NCBI RefSeq assembly: GCF_027744825.2
Contig: NC_071334.1
Location: 33,883,937-33,947,936 of the forward strand
Source of the DNA: Synchiropus splendidus
Taxonomy: Eukaryota; Chordata; Actinopteri; Syngnathiformes; Callionymidae
DNA length: 64,000 nt
Direction: 5' to 3'
Within the stretch, counting starts at the first letter, position 1. Every line of letters starts with the position of its first letter. A model generated the notes under the pieces. That model worked only from the letters and a program-made list of their open reading frames with translations. It made no database searches and was not told the DNA's origin. Below, piece after piece: positions 10,547 through 20,577 of the stretch. Position numbers and translations under genes: made by a program.

Positions 10547-13500
10547 ATGGAGAGCCCGTCCAAGTCATCCCAGAAGGCCAAGAACGTGGTCATTGCTCTG
10601 CTGTCCATCTGGTCCATCATCTCGCTCATCATCATCGTGGTGTGGTCCACCTCGCCAGACCTGAAGGGTGCATCCAAGTACCGCTCCGAGCTGCAGGAGA
10701 TGACAGAGAAGCTGGAGGGCACCAAGGTGGTGTGCAGCAAGAACAAGATAGCGCTGGAGGAGATGCTGCAGGAGGCCCGGGAGGCGCAGGAGAGGCAGAG
10801 GGCAGAGAACCTGGTGTTGCTGGGCCAGCTCAATGCCACCAACTTCACGCTGGCCGAGTGTCGGCAGGAGAACGTGAGTGTTGGACACCAACGTGCCGTG
10901 ACTGCGACAGGAAGCCTCAAAATCCTGTTTAAACTGCTTTGGTTTCCTTCCGCCTGAGTTCTGTGGGTCAAGAACATGAAGTCAACAAGTTCATTCCTTC
11001 GAGCTCTGATTGAAACCTCTTGACATGAATTTGAATTTCTTTGCATGTTCACTCTGGCTATCACTTGTTACATTAACCCCAAGTGCAACATATACAGTTT
11101 GCTGTGGTGGAAGTGTAGAAGTACCACCGAGGGCTTCAGCAGTTCTGTGGTATTGGATGTAGAAGCAGCAACACTCGTGTCAGAAGTATGAGTTGTAGTG
11201 GTGTTAGTTATGACACTTAAGTTGTGTTTGAGTGTGTAAAGTGGAGTTGAAAGTACCTGAAAGTTTTACTTGTGGTGATAGATTAAGTTAGTCAAGCAAG
11301 TATTGGTTGGTAGTAAAGGTGGTGGTGATAGTAGAAGTAGTTCTGATGGATCTGTTAGTTCTTGTAGTTTCAGCACAGGTGGTAGCATTGTGAGTTGTAG
11401 TGGTGAGGGAAGCTGTACTTTTATTTGTAATTTTGACGGGTGGTAAAAGTTGTAGTTTATATTTTGGGAAGTGGTGTCAGTAAAAAAAAGAAAGAGGAGG
11501 TAGTGGAAGTAGGTCCTGTTGTTTTGCTGTGGTGGTTCGTACTAGTGGATTAGTAGCGTAGAGTAGAGATGAAGGTGGTATAATAAATACTACCTTCATC
11601 TCTACTCTATCCGACAAATCCACTAGTATTAGTTGCACTGTTATTAGCTTGTTGGTTGTGGAAGTAGTAGTGGTGTTACTTGAAGTGGTCAGGGAAGTAC
11701 TTGTAATAAGGATTCAGTAGTAGTTGCAAGGGTGGTAGAAATTGTGGTGCAGACAGTACTCGGTCCTCACACGAATGGTGTTGTTATAGTAGTGGGGGTA
11801 AAAATCTTATTTTTTATAGTCAGCAGCAGGCATGTATATCAGGTGGTATTACTTCTGAGGGGGAATGGTGAGGAAATCCATTGTTATTGTGGTTGTAGAA
11901 GAAGCAGTAATACTGTTGGTAGTATTGGTGGTTCTGGTAGAGTAGTTGTGGTGGTAGAAGTTCATATATTCGTAGATGAAGCAGAGGTTGAAGTAGTGGC
12001 CAAAACATTTGTGTACGAAGTATTTGTAGTGGTAGAGAGTAGTCTTAGTTGATTCTGAAGTAGTGTGCTGATGTAGTTTAGGTTCTTTGGCTCCAATATG
12101 GCTGGTGGAAGTGTTGGAGTCGTATACTGGAGGCACTCGAGGTACTGAGTCATTTTCAGAAGTACTGTGGTGTGAGAGTGAACCTCCTCAGACCTCTGCA
12201 CTGTTGCAGCCAAACAAGAGACACTGGACTGAAAATAGAAAAATATTTGGTGCAGCTGCCAGACTGAGAGCCACGGCCCTCCCTCTGCACCAAAACTCTT
12301 CTGAGAAACACAAAATCCTTTTATCTGTCATGTGAACTTGTTTAGCGTTTTCTCTTCCCGTCTGACTCACCAGCTCGCTTTCACGTTCCAGGATTAGAAT
12401 TTAAGGGACTTGGGTTTGGAAAAAGTGAGTGTAGCCTTCTTCCTCCTCCTCCTCCTCTCGTGGTTGCTTGTGACTCATTCATCTTTCCTTCACCTCTGGT
12501 CCCGAAAATCTCTGCCTTGCTGGCCTCTCCCTTTCTCATGGTGGTGCCACATCCAGTTTATCGGCTGTTTTTCCTCTGCCGCCTTGAACGAGGAACCGTT
12601 TGTGTCTGCTGCTAACTGTTAGCATTGCAAGCCATCCTTGCCATACCAACCGATTTCTGGGTGGAGCTGGACCTTTATCTCTGATGTTTCTCGGCCGCGC
12701 CTTGCGGCGGACATCTTACTCTTCCCTCCCGTGTCTGCTGCGCCCACTTATGCTCCTCTGTGAGATGAAAGGAATGTTTCTCCTGTCCTGTTTTCAATCT
12801 CCACTACAGCTACCGGCCCGGTCCGGTCTGTTCTGCCGCCAGTACCCTTGGATTCAAAGCAGGTTCTACTATGATATTCCATGGTGGACAACCGCCAGCA
12901 GATAACGTTGTTCTCCCGAGACGTGAGGTGGTTCTGATCCTGCTCTGTACCAGACCTTGTTATCACTGAGCTAAAAAAAGCAGCTGGACTCTGAGGGTCC
13001 TGGGGCAAATTCGACATCAGCATGCGAACATGTCGGGACTCCCTCTGGATTCCAGCATGGGTTTGGGTTCTGACTGACGTCCACACTTCTAATTTCATAT
13101 CAGGAGTTTGAGCAAGACGCCACTCGCCAGTCTGACATCATCGCGCTGTGTATACTTCTCATTTCATATGTGAAATTTCTCAACGTGTATTCACTGTAGC
13201 GTTCACGATCATCTGATCATCTAGATCTGTGATGCTGCTTCTTTATTCATTTACTGACCCATCTACCTCCACCAATCTTTGCTAATGTTCATGCCATTCT
13301 GGTCATGTCTGGTCACATGAGCAGCTCCAGTTGGAACAGGCAGACACCAGACTGTCATTTTATGAAACACAACATAAAGTCGGTCTAAAATGCTTGGTTA
13401 CCAAGGTTTTCTCATGCATTCTCTGAAGAGCCGCCTCTCCTTTGTGTCTCGTGTGTAATTGTAGCGATGTGCTCTCTGTTCAGCTCATCAAAAATGTAAC

Positions 13501-15679
13501 ATTATGGAAGTGCCTCGTAGTTTTGTTTTTGTAATTTAGTAACCATACTTTTTAATTCTTTTTTGATTCAGTCTTTCCTTTTTTTGTTTTTGCTTCACGC
13601 ATGACAGTAAAAAAACATATGTGTTGCATTTTTACATTGGATTCTCTCTTCATTTTATTTTCACTATTGCATTTTTTTCTTATACTTTCATCAAATATCG
13701 TTGATTTGGCTTACTGTTCTTTATGTATTTCTTAATCATATTGGCATTTTATTTTTATCACCTGCGAAATGCAAATTTTGTCTCCTCTTTATTTGCATTT
13801 TGCTTTTTGGTCCTACGCCTTAATAGATTAGATTAGGTATCATCTAGTCATGATTGATTTTTAAAAATGATATACAATTCAAAATAGAATTACCTGATTT
13901 CTGATCATTTCAAGAACATTTTTTTCTTTCCTGATGTTTCCCCCCGCCACTCTTACTGTTTTTCGTCCCTACTACTATGTTTTCCTGTCACGGCAAATCC
14001 ATTTTTCAGTGTCAAGTCAGTCTCATGCACAATATTTTTGACACTGTTCTGCCGTCACTCAAGTGTTTCTGATCGGCAGGTGAATCTGGGTCTGAACATC
14101 AGCGCGCTGCTGGACGAGGTGGAGCAGTTGCATCAGAGGGAGACCAATCTCACGGCTCAACTGCAGCTGCAGGAAGGTAAGACTGGCACCAGGAAAATCC
14201 CCGTCACAGTCATGAAAGGAGACCCTCTCGGCTCTGGCGTCCCTGGCTGTTGCCACAGCAACAGCACAGTCTCGGTAAATAAACACAGCGGATCAGCGCG
14301 CTGGAATCAACAGTGCGGGAACGTCACAAGTGGACGAAGTCTGGCGCTGAAGTCACAAGAAAACCTATAAATAACAGCAGAAACCACAGTTTGTTATCTA
14401 GGAGGTGATGCCGTGGTACATTGGACTGTGGTGCTGTCACTCAGAAGGGTCGAGGATTTGAATCCAGCTTGTGGCAACCTTGAGTTTTGAGTGAGCATTC
14501 CTGCGAGGAGTTTGTTGCACACTGTTTGTTGCTCTGAATGATGGAGTACTTGACTTTCCAGGGTGGAGACTCCATACCATGGGTGCTCTAAGAAGGAAGC
14601 TGTATAGTTATATATATATATATTTAACCAGGTGAACATAGAAGACAAATGGAATTAAACACTATTTTATCATAAAAATAAAAACATATTTTTATCATAA
14701 AAATATTCCAGATGAAAATGTTATGAAAAGAAACCTTAGAATTCCAGGTTAAAATGAGCCAGCCATACAGGAGAGACCCACAGTCGATCCTCTCCCTCTC
14801 GAAGTGTTCAAATGTGAGGCGGCCCTGGGTCAGACCCTTGGCCCGCTGGAGTCTGGAGAAAACCTCTGTTCCCTTAGAAGATGAGAAGTCTGGGCCTCTT
14901 TACTTCAGCTGCTGCCTCCACTACCCAACCTTGAAGCGGAAGAAAGTCAATAGTGAAGCAAAATCTCTGAGGTCCGGCAACTTTCCTTTCCTCATCCGTT
15001 GGTCCCGCCTCATGGGGTCCACAGTCCTGCATGATATTAGGTGTTAAACCCATTGTTGCTCGAGGTGCTGTCCAGCTCCAGAGTAGGAAAAAGAGGGCTG
15101 GACTCGGTCAGGACTTTGGCATGCAAGTTCTCTGGTACAGTCTCCGACTCACATGAAGACGTGAATGTTCCCGGCCAGCAAGCTGAACTCCGACCCACGC
15201 TGTGAGCCACAGCTCGGCTGTTGCCCAGCAGCAGGCGGAAGAGGAGAAGCCAGTTGATGATGGAAACATCCGGCTGAGAACAGAAGCAGGAAATGATTGG
15301 AGTTGTTGCAGCACAATCAAACACCTTCCTGATGTTTGTCCTGCAGATTAGTCACAACTTGGACGAGAACGCGCTACTAGCATTTACCTGTCAGCAGGGG
15401 GCAGCAGTCCAACTGAGCCCAAGAGGTTACATGTGCAGTTTAAATTTCAGGTTTATTTTATCAAATAATTTAAATATTTGTTGTATTCTTTTTTAAATGT
15501 AAATTGTTTTCATTTTTTTAAATAATTTAATTATAAGACCATTATTATGCAAATATTTACTATAAATTAATTTGACTTTATAGGATTTTATTATGTGCAT
15601 ATTGAAAATAAAACATTTTACCTGTAAAATAAATTTACAAGCAAGTGTTTTTTAGATGCCAAGAACATGTTCTTGCGAC

Positions 15680-15743
<64 letters not shown>

Positions 15744-17237
15744 GAGATGGTTCTATGGCCAGGTCATGTGACCCAGAATGACAGCATGACTGCAGCATCG
15801 GTGACTTGGCTCTGATAAGACTCCCCTCTTCCTTATAAGTCCAGCTTGAGAGGGAAACTGCTTATTATTGATGTTTCTCTCTGTCGTCACGGCGACCTGC
15901 GCCAACACTAACAGGACGATCTGGTTGTGTGACTGTTCTGTTCCCAGAGCTGGTGGAGGTCCTGCAGCACAACATGACTCTGGCCGCCCTCCAGACCGAT
16001 GCTTGCTTCAGCAAGAAGGCGGCGGCCGACAGCCAGATGTTAGCTGCGCAAAGCGAGACCCGAGCCTGCGAGTCCAGTCAGGAGTACCTGCAGAAGCAGC
16101 TGTGAGTCTCTCCGACCCTCACAGCTAAACTCTTCTTCTGGGTCCTCCCTGGTGTTCTCCAGGTCAAATCAAACTTTCTGTGAAAGCAATTTATACCCTC
16201 AAATCTGTTATTGGACGTCAAGCGATGAGCTTGGTTCTTCAGACCTGGACCGGTCAGATGAGTCACCTACTTCCTAAACTGCTGATCTAAGACTAATTCC
16301 TTTTCTCCACAAATCTTCGGTTAACAATCAACAAATTAATACAAACCTTTCTTCTATGAATCTTAAATGAGTTGCATACAGGACCTTGAATCAGAGCTAC
16401 GTTTTCTGAAATGCGATTCACCTCTTAACCTTAATTCACTCTGTTCTACAAATGACTCGATTTCCAAACCATAAAACCTCGGGACACCAGATCTTCAAGG
16501 ACTTGATCCACAAACGTTACGTTGTGCACTAATTCACGCTGTTGTCTTGTTATTGCTCTGTAGTCAGAAGTGTAAAGGGACCAACTCAGCCGCGCCCCCT
16601 CAGAAGCAGCAGGACGTGACCAGCAAACCTCTGCAGACCTCTGCCACGGGTGCTGCCGTTCCGCTCGCCGGGATCCATGTGGCAGTGTTGCTCATCAGCT
16701 CTGGACTGCATCTGATAACCTGTGAGTGCAACCCTGAACGCATCACGCCACACATCTGGAAGCCTTTCTTGTGTCTCTGACACATCTGATACGAGTGTCC
16801 AGAAATATTGGTCTGATCGCGCACCACCATGCTCTAGTGCTTCTTTGGAAAAAACTTTGTCTCTTCTGAAACTTGGTGCGCCATGACTCGAGTGAAGGAA
16901 CATCTGTGGCTCAGCCACTCTAACCTCACATGAACTGGACTTCCAACTTTGTTCCTGCTGTTTTGAGACTCTTTCTCATCCTCACTTCTTTTGTTTGTGA
17001 TATTTTTGATGACTGGATTCTGTAATGTGAATCTTGATCAATCGTCTTGAGTCAAATCAGTCATTGGGGATGGTATTAAGATCAAAGGTCATGCTTGAGG
17101 TGGTGAAGTGCAGGCGAGTGGCGCTATACTGCCACATGACAAATCTTTCAGCTTGACTCAAATGAGTCCAGTCAGTTGAGAGTTTGGTGACCATAGTTGA
17201 AAAGACTGTATGTATTAACGTTCGCCTTTGTCCAGGA
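10547..17237 (+). CDS. Tetherin-like type II membrane protein with GPI-type signal
   Basis: Coding exons: 10547-10873, 14080-14176, 15948-16101 and 16564-16721; a TGA stop forms across the junction with an exon at 17236. The ATG sits in a strong Kozak context (GCCATGG). Phases 0, 1, 2 and 1 all join. The product has 245 residues: a basic cytoplasmic tail 1-13; a membrane span 14-33; a long Glu/Gln/Leu-rich coiled-coil ectodomain; sequons at N96, N99, N115, N132 and N150; cysteines at 63, 105, 161, 182 and 196; a Pro/Ser/Thr linker; then SATGA followed by a hydrophobic end (227-245) typical of a GPI signal. An N-terminal span plus a C-terminal GPI anchor around a disulfide-bonded coiled coil is the rare plan of tetherin (BST2), which crosslinks budding virions to the cell surface. 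The first exon carrying tail, span and coiled-coil start is also BST2-like. Sequence identity to BST2 is not visible to me. A PLVAP relative or another type II glycoprotein is the alternative. Intron 1 is 3.2 kb and repeat-filled. Confidence 0.72.
11100..12070. repeat. Degenerate GTA/GTG/GTT triplet tract in intron 1
   Basis: Nearly 1 kb of loosely tandem GTA, GTG, GTT and AGT triplets on the plus strand, inside intron 1 of the tetherin-like gene. Several long open frames of Val/Ser-rich or His/Thr-rich sequence in this area are by-products of the triplet structure, not genes. Confidence 0.65.
11541..11627. repeat. 40-bp imperfect inverted repeat (hairpin)
   Basis: Arms 11541-11580 and 11588-11627 pair at 35 of 40 positions around a 7-base loop. 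The outer 11 bases (ACTAGTGGATT) and an inner 18-base block (TAGAGTAGAGATGAAGGT) match perfectly. It lies in the triplet-rich intron tract and could fold in RNA or extrude as a cruciform. Confidence 0.75.
12100..14036 (+). other. Remainder of intron 1, no other gene seen
   Basis: Ordinary intron sequence with T-rich blocks (13500-13800). Short open frames at 12410-12905 have no flanking splice sites in usable phase. Confidence 0.5.
14400..14560. repeat. Dispersed repeat, tRNA-like fish element fragment
   Basis: The order GTGGTGCTGTCACTCAGAAG, then GGATTTGAATCCAGCTTG, then GAGCATTCCTGCGAGGAGTTTG follows the common fish dispersed repeat that contains a gene-like GGGTTCGATTCCC box. A sister fragment in the other orientation is at 41640-41905. 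It is in intron 2 of the tetherin-like gene. Confidence 0.5.
15685..15740. repeat. (TA)n microsatellite
   Basis: Twenty-eight uninterrupted TA units in intron 2 of the tetherin-like gene. A perfect AAGAACATGTTCTT palindrome lies just upstream at 15660. Confidence 0.95.
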
Positions 17238-18067
17238 GCAGCGCAATCGCGTTAAAGGAGCCGACGGCGAGGACTGTGATCCAGGGAAAAAGTGGGCGGA
17301 GCCTGGAGCGACTCATCGACTGCTGTAAAAACTTCCATGGCGACACGTTCCGCCGTCCTGAGAACCGTAGAGATGAACTTTTGCTTTGACTTGAAGAGAG
17401 TTTTTCACCACTGCTGCTTTCCTTGCGTCGAGCGAACCTGCACGCTTTCTTTGTTTATGTATCTAACCTTTGATGCTGAAACGATCGGAGATGAAGCACG
17501 AAACTTCGTGAGACAAAGTAATTCCGGATTTCAACCCGGTTCCTCCTGATAATTTCCCAAAATCTGAGTGTCAATGGCAAGACATCTTGCGTTTAAACTC
17601 TGATTTGAGTGAAGGATCAAGCATATGACCGATTTCCCATCATGCACTGGTGCTCGTCCAACTGCAGGAGTTTACGTCCGCAGCAGCTCGGTTGTATTTT
17701 GACTGAGACAGAAAGTCTGTAAGTTAGTGGTTGATGCATGTTGTTAGCTACAGCTTTGTTGTGTAATGTGTCACATTGACGTAGAAAGTTTGGCAATTGT
17801 TGTGGTGGAAAGGGAAAGCCATGATCAAAACTCACTTGAAACTTTGATAATTTTGACAGTAGTTTAGATATGATCACTGCCAAAACTAAATCCTGTCATC
17901 GTCCACGTCAGACGGGTTTGTCATCACAGATTGAGGACGCTGAAGTTTTACGTAATGTTTCTCCCACTGTCTCGTTCGTCTTGTTGCTATTGTTTGTGAA
18001 CTCGCTGCCTGAAGCTCCATCAACTCTGAAGCTTATTTTATTTCGACTGTTGGTGCTGGTGGACGCT

Positions 18068-18073
18068 AATAAA
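18068..18073 (+). terminator. Possible AATAAA signal of the tetherin-like gene
   Basis: First clear AATAAA downstream of the last exon (from 17236). This would give a 3' untranslated region of about 850 bases, ending roughly 450 bases from the convergent CART 3' end. Confidence 0.35.
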
Positions 18074-18528
18074 CGGGAGGCGTTTGCCAAACTGTGTCCT
18101 TGTTATTCAGTGACGAGCGAATGCGACTGTAACTGCGACATTTCTACCGACAGTAGCATGGCAGCACTTCACATTAGCACTGGTGTGTGGCAGGTGGGTT
18201 CAGAGGTAGGCGCAACATTATAGCACTGTAAATAGGGCGGATTGTCCTGGAAAGGTGGCGGCACCACTTACCGGTGTGAAGGTCAGTCAGTATGGGAACA
18301 AGGAGTCATTGCATCCCTAGCTCTGTACTCATTGAGACAACACATGTGGCCACACCAGCGACAGCAGAAGTACAGGTCGCTGCCAGAGCAACCAAGAAGA
18401 GGGTTTCACAGAGTTGCAGGGATCGGCACAAGTGCAACTTCATGTCTAGATCGGCTGTTGATCTCACACAGCATGGAGGTCCTTGAATCAGGACTAGATA
18501 GTCTAGAAAGAGCCATGGACACTTTAAC

Positions 18529-18534
18529 TTTATT
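18529..18534 (-). terminator. AATAAA three bases after the CART stop codon
   Basis: TTTATT on the plus strand. The signal begins three bases after the TGA at 18538-18540. If used, the 3' untranslated region would be only some 20-35 bases; a more distal site may be preferred. Confidence 0.4.
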
Positions 18535-18537
18535 CTC

Positions 18538-19652
18538 TCACAGACACTTGAGGACGTCAAAGTTGCACACGGTTCCACTTGGACAGCCACACAACTTCCC
18601 AACCCGCGAGCCTTTACGCAACGCACACTGCTCGCCGGCGTCACACTGGAACCACAAACGATGCGTGAACAGGTTGAGCACTCCCTTTCTGTCACATGAG
18701 GTCAGTTCTCACCGAAGGCAGCCAGCCCAGCTTCTTCTCCGAGGATGGTGGCTGTTGACTCTTCAGCTTCTCCAGAACTTCCTGGAGTGCTTCGATCTGA
18801 CGAGAGACTTCAGCGTTTCAGTCAGAGATGGATTTACAGGCGAGTCGACGCCATACTGAACTGCTTCAGAAAATACGTGTCAACTCAAGTAAAGAATATT
18901 TAAATTTATTTTATACTTATTTAATGTTTGATGCATTACAAATTAAACACAAGTGAACGGAAACATTTTATTGTGAAAGTGACTTAGGGAGACATGCTTA
19001 CCACAAATGGTTCTAGAAGATAAAAATAAGTGTGATTTATAAAACAGCATTTTGAAAATATCTACATGATACTTTCCCCAGTAAATATTATAAAATGCAT
19101 TTTAAATTGTAACGCAAAAAACAGATACTGTTTGAAAACTGAAAGTACAATTCAGAATTTATTGTTTAATCATGTGACATATTCATAGCATAGTCAACAG
19201 TCACTGAACATAACAACACAAAATATAAGGGTAAAAGTAGAACATAAAATGACAGGATATAAATGTGGTTCAAATTTCAAGATATTAAATAAAAATTTTA
19301 ATATAAGACAAAAATAAATATAGGTGTAGTAAGAATACTCTTTGGAAAGAAAATTAGTTATGAAGTTAAAATGTTCTCTAGAAATACAATGTAAATTGTA
19401 GATTTAGTTCTTACTAGTTAATTTAAATGGACAAGTGGAAAATTAAAGTTTACTTCAGGGTTTAAGGGGAAAATAACATTTCAATCTGCTACAAAGAGAG
19501 AACTTGGAAAGGGCTTGTGACCTCACCAGCTCTTTCTCCTCGTCTCCTTCTGTGGGTCCGCTCGATCGTTCAAACTTCAGCTCTCTGCAGCCTCCAAACA
19601 CCAGCAGCAGCCAGCAGGCGGCGGCGAGCAGCAGCATCCTGCCTCCTGACAT
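18538..19652 (-). CDS. cart: CART neuropeptide precursor
   Basis: Three exons on the minus strand: 19652-19527, 18796-18713 and 18645-18538, all joined in phase 0, giving 105 residues. Residues 1-21 are a signal peptide (Leu/Ala-rich core). Exon 2 carries [13 protein letters not shown], the hallmark CART helix. Exon 3 encodes the knot from [20 protein letters not shown] to the end LKCL, with the six cysteines in CART order. CART peptides are secreted from neurons and endocrine cells and control feeding and stress. The family's first dibasic site (Lys-Arg before the IPIYEKK-like segment) reads Gln-Gln here, while the second (EKK) is kept, so only the shorter mature form should be released. Three exons with these boundaries are typical of CART. 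Which teleost paralogue this is cannot be decided here. Confidence 0.95.
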
Positions 19653-19695
19653 GGTGCTGTGCTGCAGGACTGAAGTCTCGATGCTCCTGAGAGTC

Positions 19696-19701
19696 TTTAT
19701 A
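19696..19701 (-). promoter_or_regulatory. TATA box of CART gene
   Basis: TATAAA on the minus strand, 44 bases before the ATG, giving a very short leader of about 15-20 bases. A half-CRE (TGACGT) lies further upstream at 19787-19792; cAMP control is known for mammalian CART. Confidence 0.6.
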
Positions 19702-19859
19702 CCTTCGTGATATTTACCCTGCGTGATGAGATGACCCGACCACAGACGTGTGGGGTCAGCAGAGGTCGACTCTGGCAAATAGGAAGTGACGTGTGGAGAG
19801 GAGCGATAGAGCGATGTGAAACCATCAAAATCTACTAAAAGTGTGAGAGAGGTGATGGC

Positions 19860-20110
19860 GAAAGACACGAGAGTCCATAGAGAAACGAGTCTGGGGAGAA
19901 ACAAAACATTCCTGAGAGAAAGTGGAGATAGACAAGTCCAAAGAGGGACATGAGAGATTCCAGAAAGACAAGTCTGGAGAGGCACAAAGGAGTCCAACGA
20001 GACACGGGTCCAGAGAAACATGAATCCACAGAGACACACGAGAAAGTCCAGAGAGAGACACGGGTCTGGAGAGAGAAATGAAAGAGTCCGAGACAGAGAC
20101 AGAAGAAAGA
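19860..20110. repeat. Purine-rich degenerate minisatellite in CART promoter region
   Basis: Imperfect copies of units such as GAGACACGGGTCTGGAGAGA and GAGAAACGAGTCTGGGGAGA, about 20-40 bases each. The Ser/Leu-rich open frame on the minus strand that runs through it into CART exon 1 is an artefact of this repeat. Confidence 0.6.
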
Positions 20111-20577
20111 ATACTTTCTGACCATATGTGAAAACTCCTCTCATGTGATGTCTTCTCTGCCACACCTCCGTTCACTTCAACATGGTGGACCATCAGTCCT
20201 CTGCCGCGTGACTCACACGGGCAACCATGTTGACATCAGGGCTCATCTCATTTCCTCCTCACAGTCTGACCTCTGATTGACCTTGAAGAGCAATCAGATC
20301 TTCTCTGTCCATAACGACACACAAGCAGAATGACGTGTCCAGCATTCATTTTAATAACAAAACATAGCTGTGTTTTTGAACACAAAAAATGAAACTCAGA
20401 ACTTTCTTTACAACAGAAAACTCTCCTCAACTAAGAACATATAAAACACTGAGGTGTAAAACCTAAATCCAGCGACCATCTGTCTGCAGCTTCACGGCGG
20501 GTTGAATGCTTCCTCTCTGGTGAAAGAGAAGAGTTGAGAAGCAATGCAGTCGGCAACTCGTCAGACGAAGTCTCACC

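Noticed and set aside
11732..12213. Several overlapping open frames rich in Val, Ser, Thr or His
   Set aside because: They are translations of the GTA/GTG triplet tract in an intron, open on both strands because of composition.
14400..14560. A functional tRNA gene
   Set aside because: The GGATTTGAATCC box is tRNA-like, but no cloverleaf can be drawn; the order fits a dispersed repeat.
15660..15673. Palindrome AAGAACATGTTCTT as a p53 or steroid-receptor site
   Set aside because: Matches only one p53 half-site and lacks the 3-base spacer of a receptor site; too weak alone.
19455..20165. 236-codon open frame upstream of and through CART exon 1
   Set aside because: Only its last part is the CART first exon; the rest is the translation of a purine-rich minisatellite and lies upstream of the TATA box.
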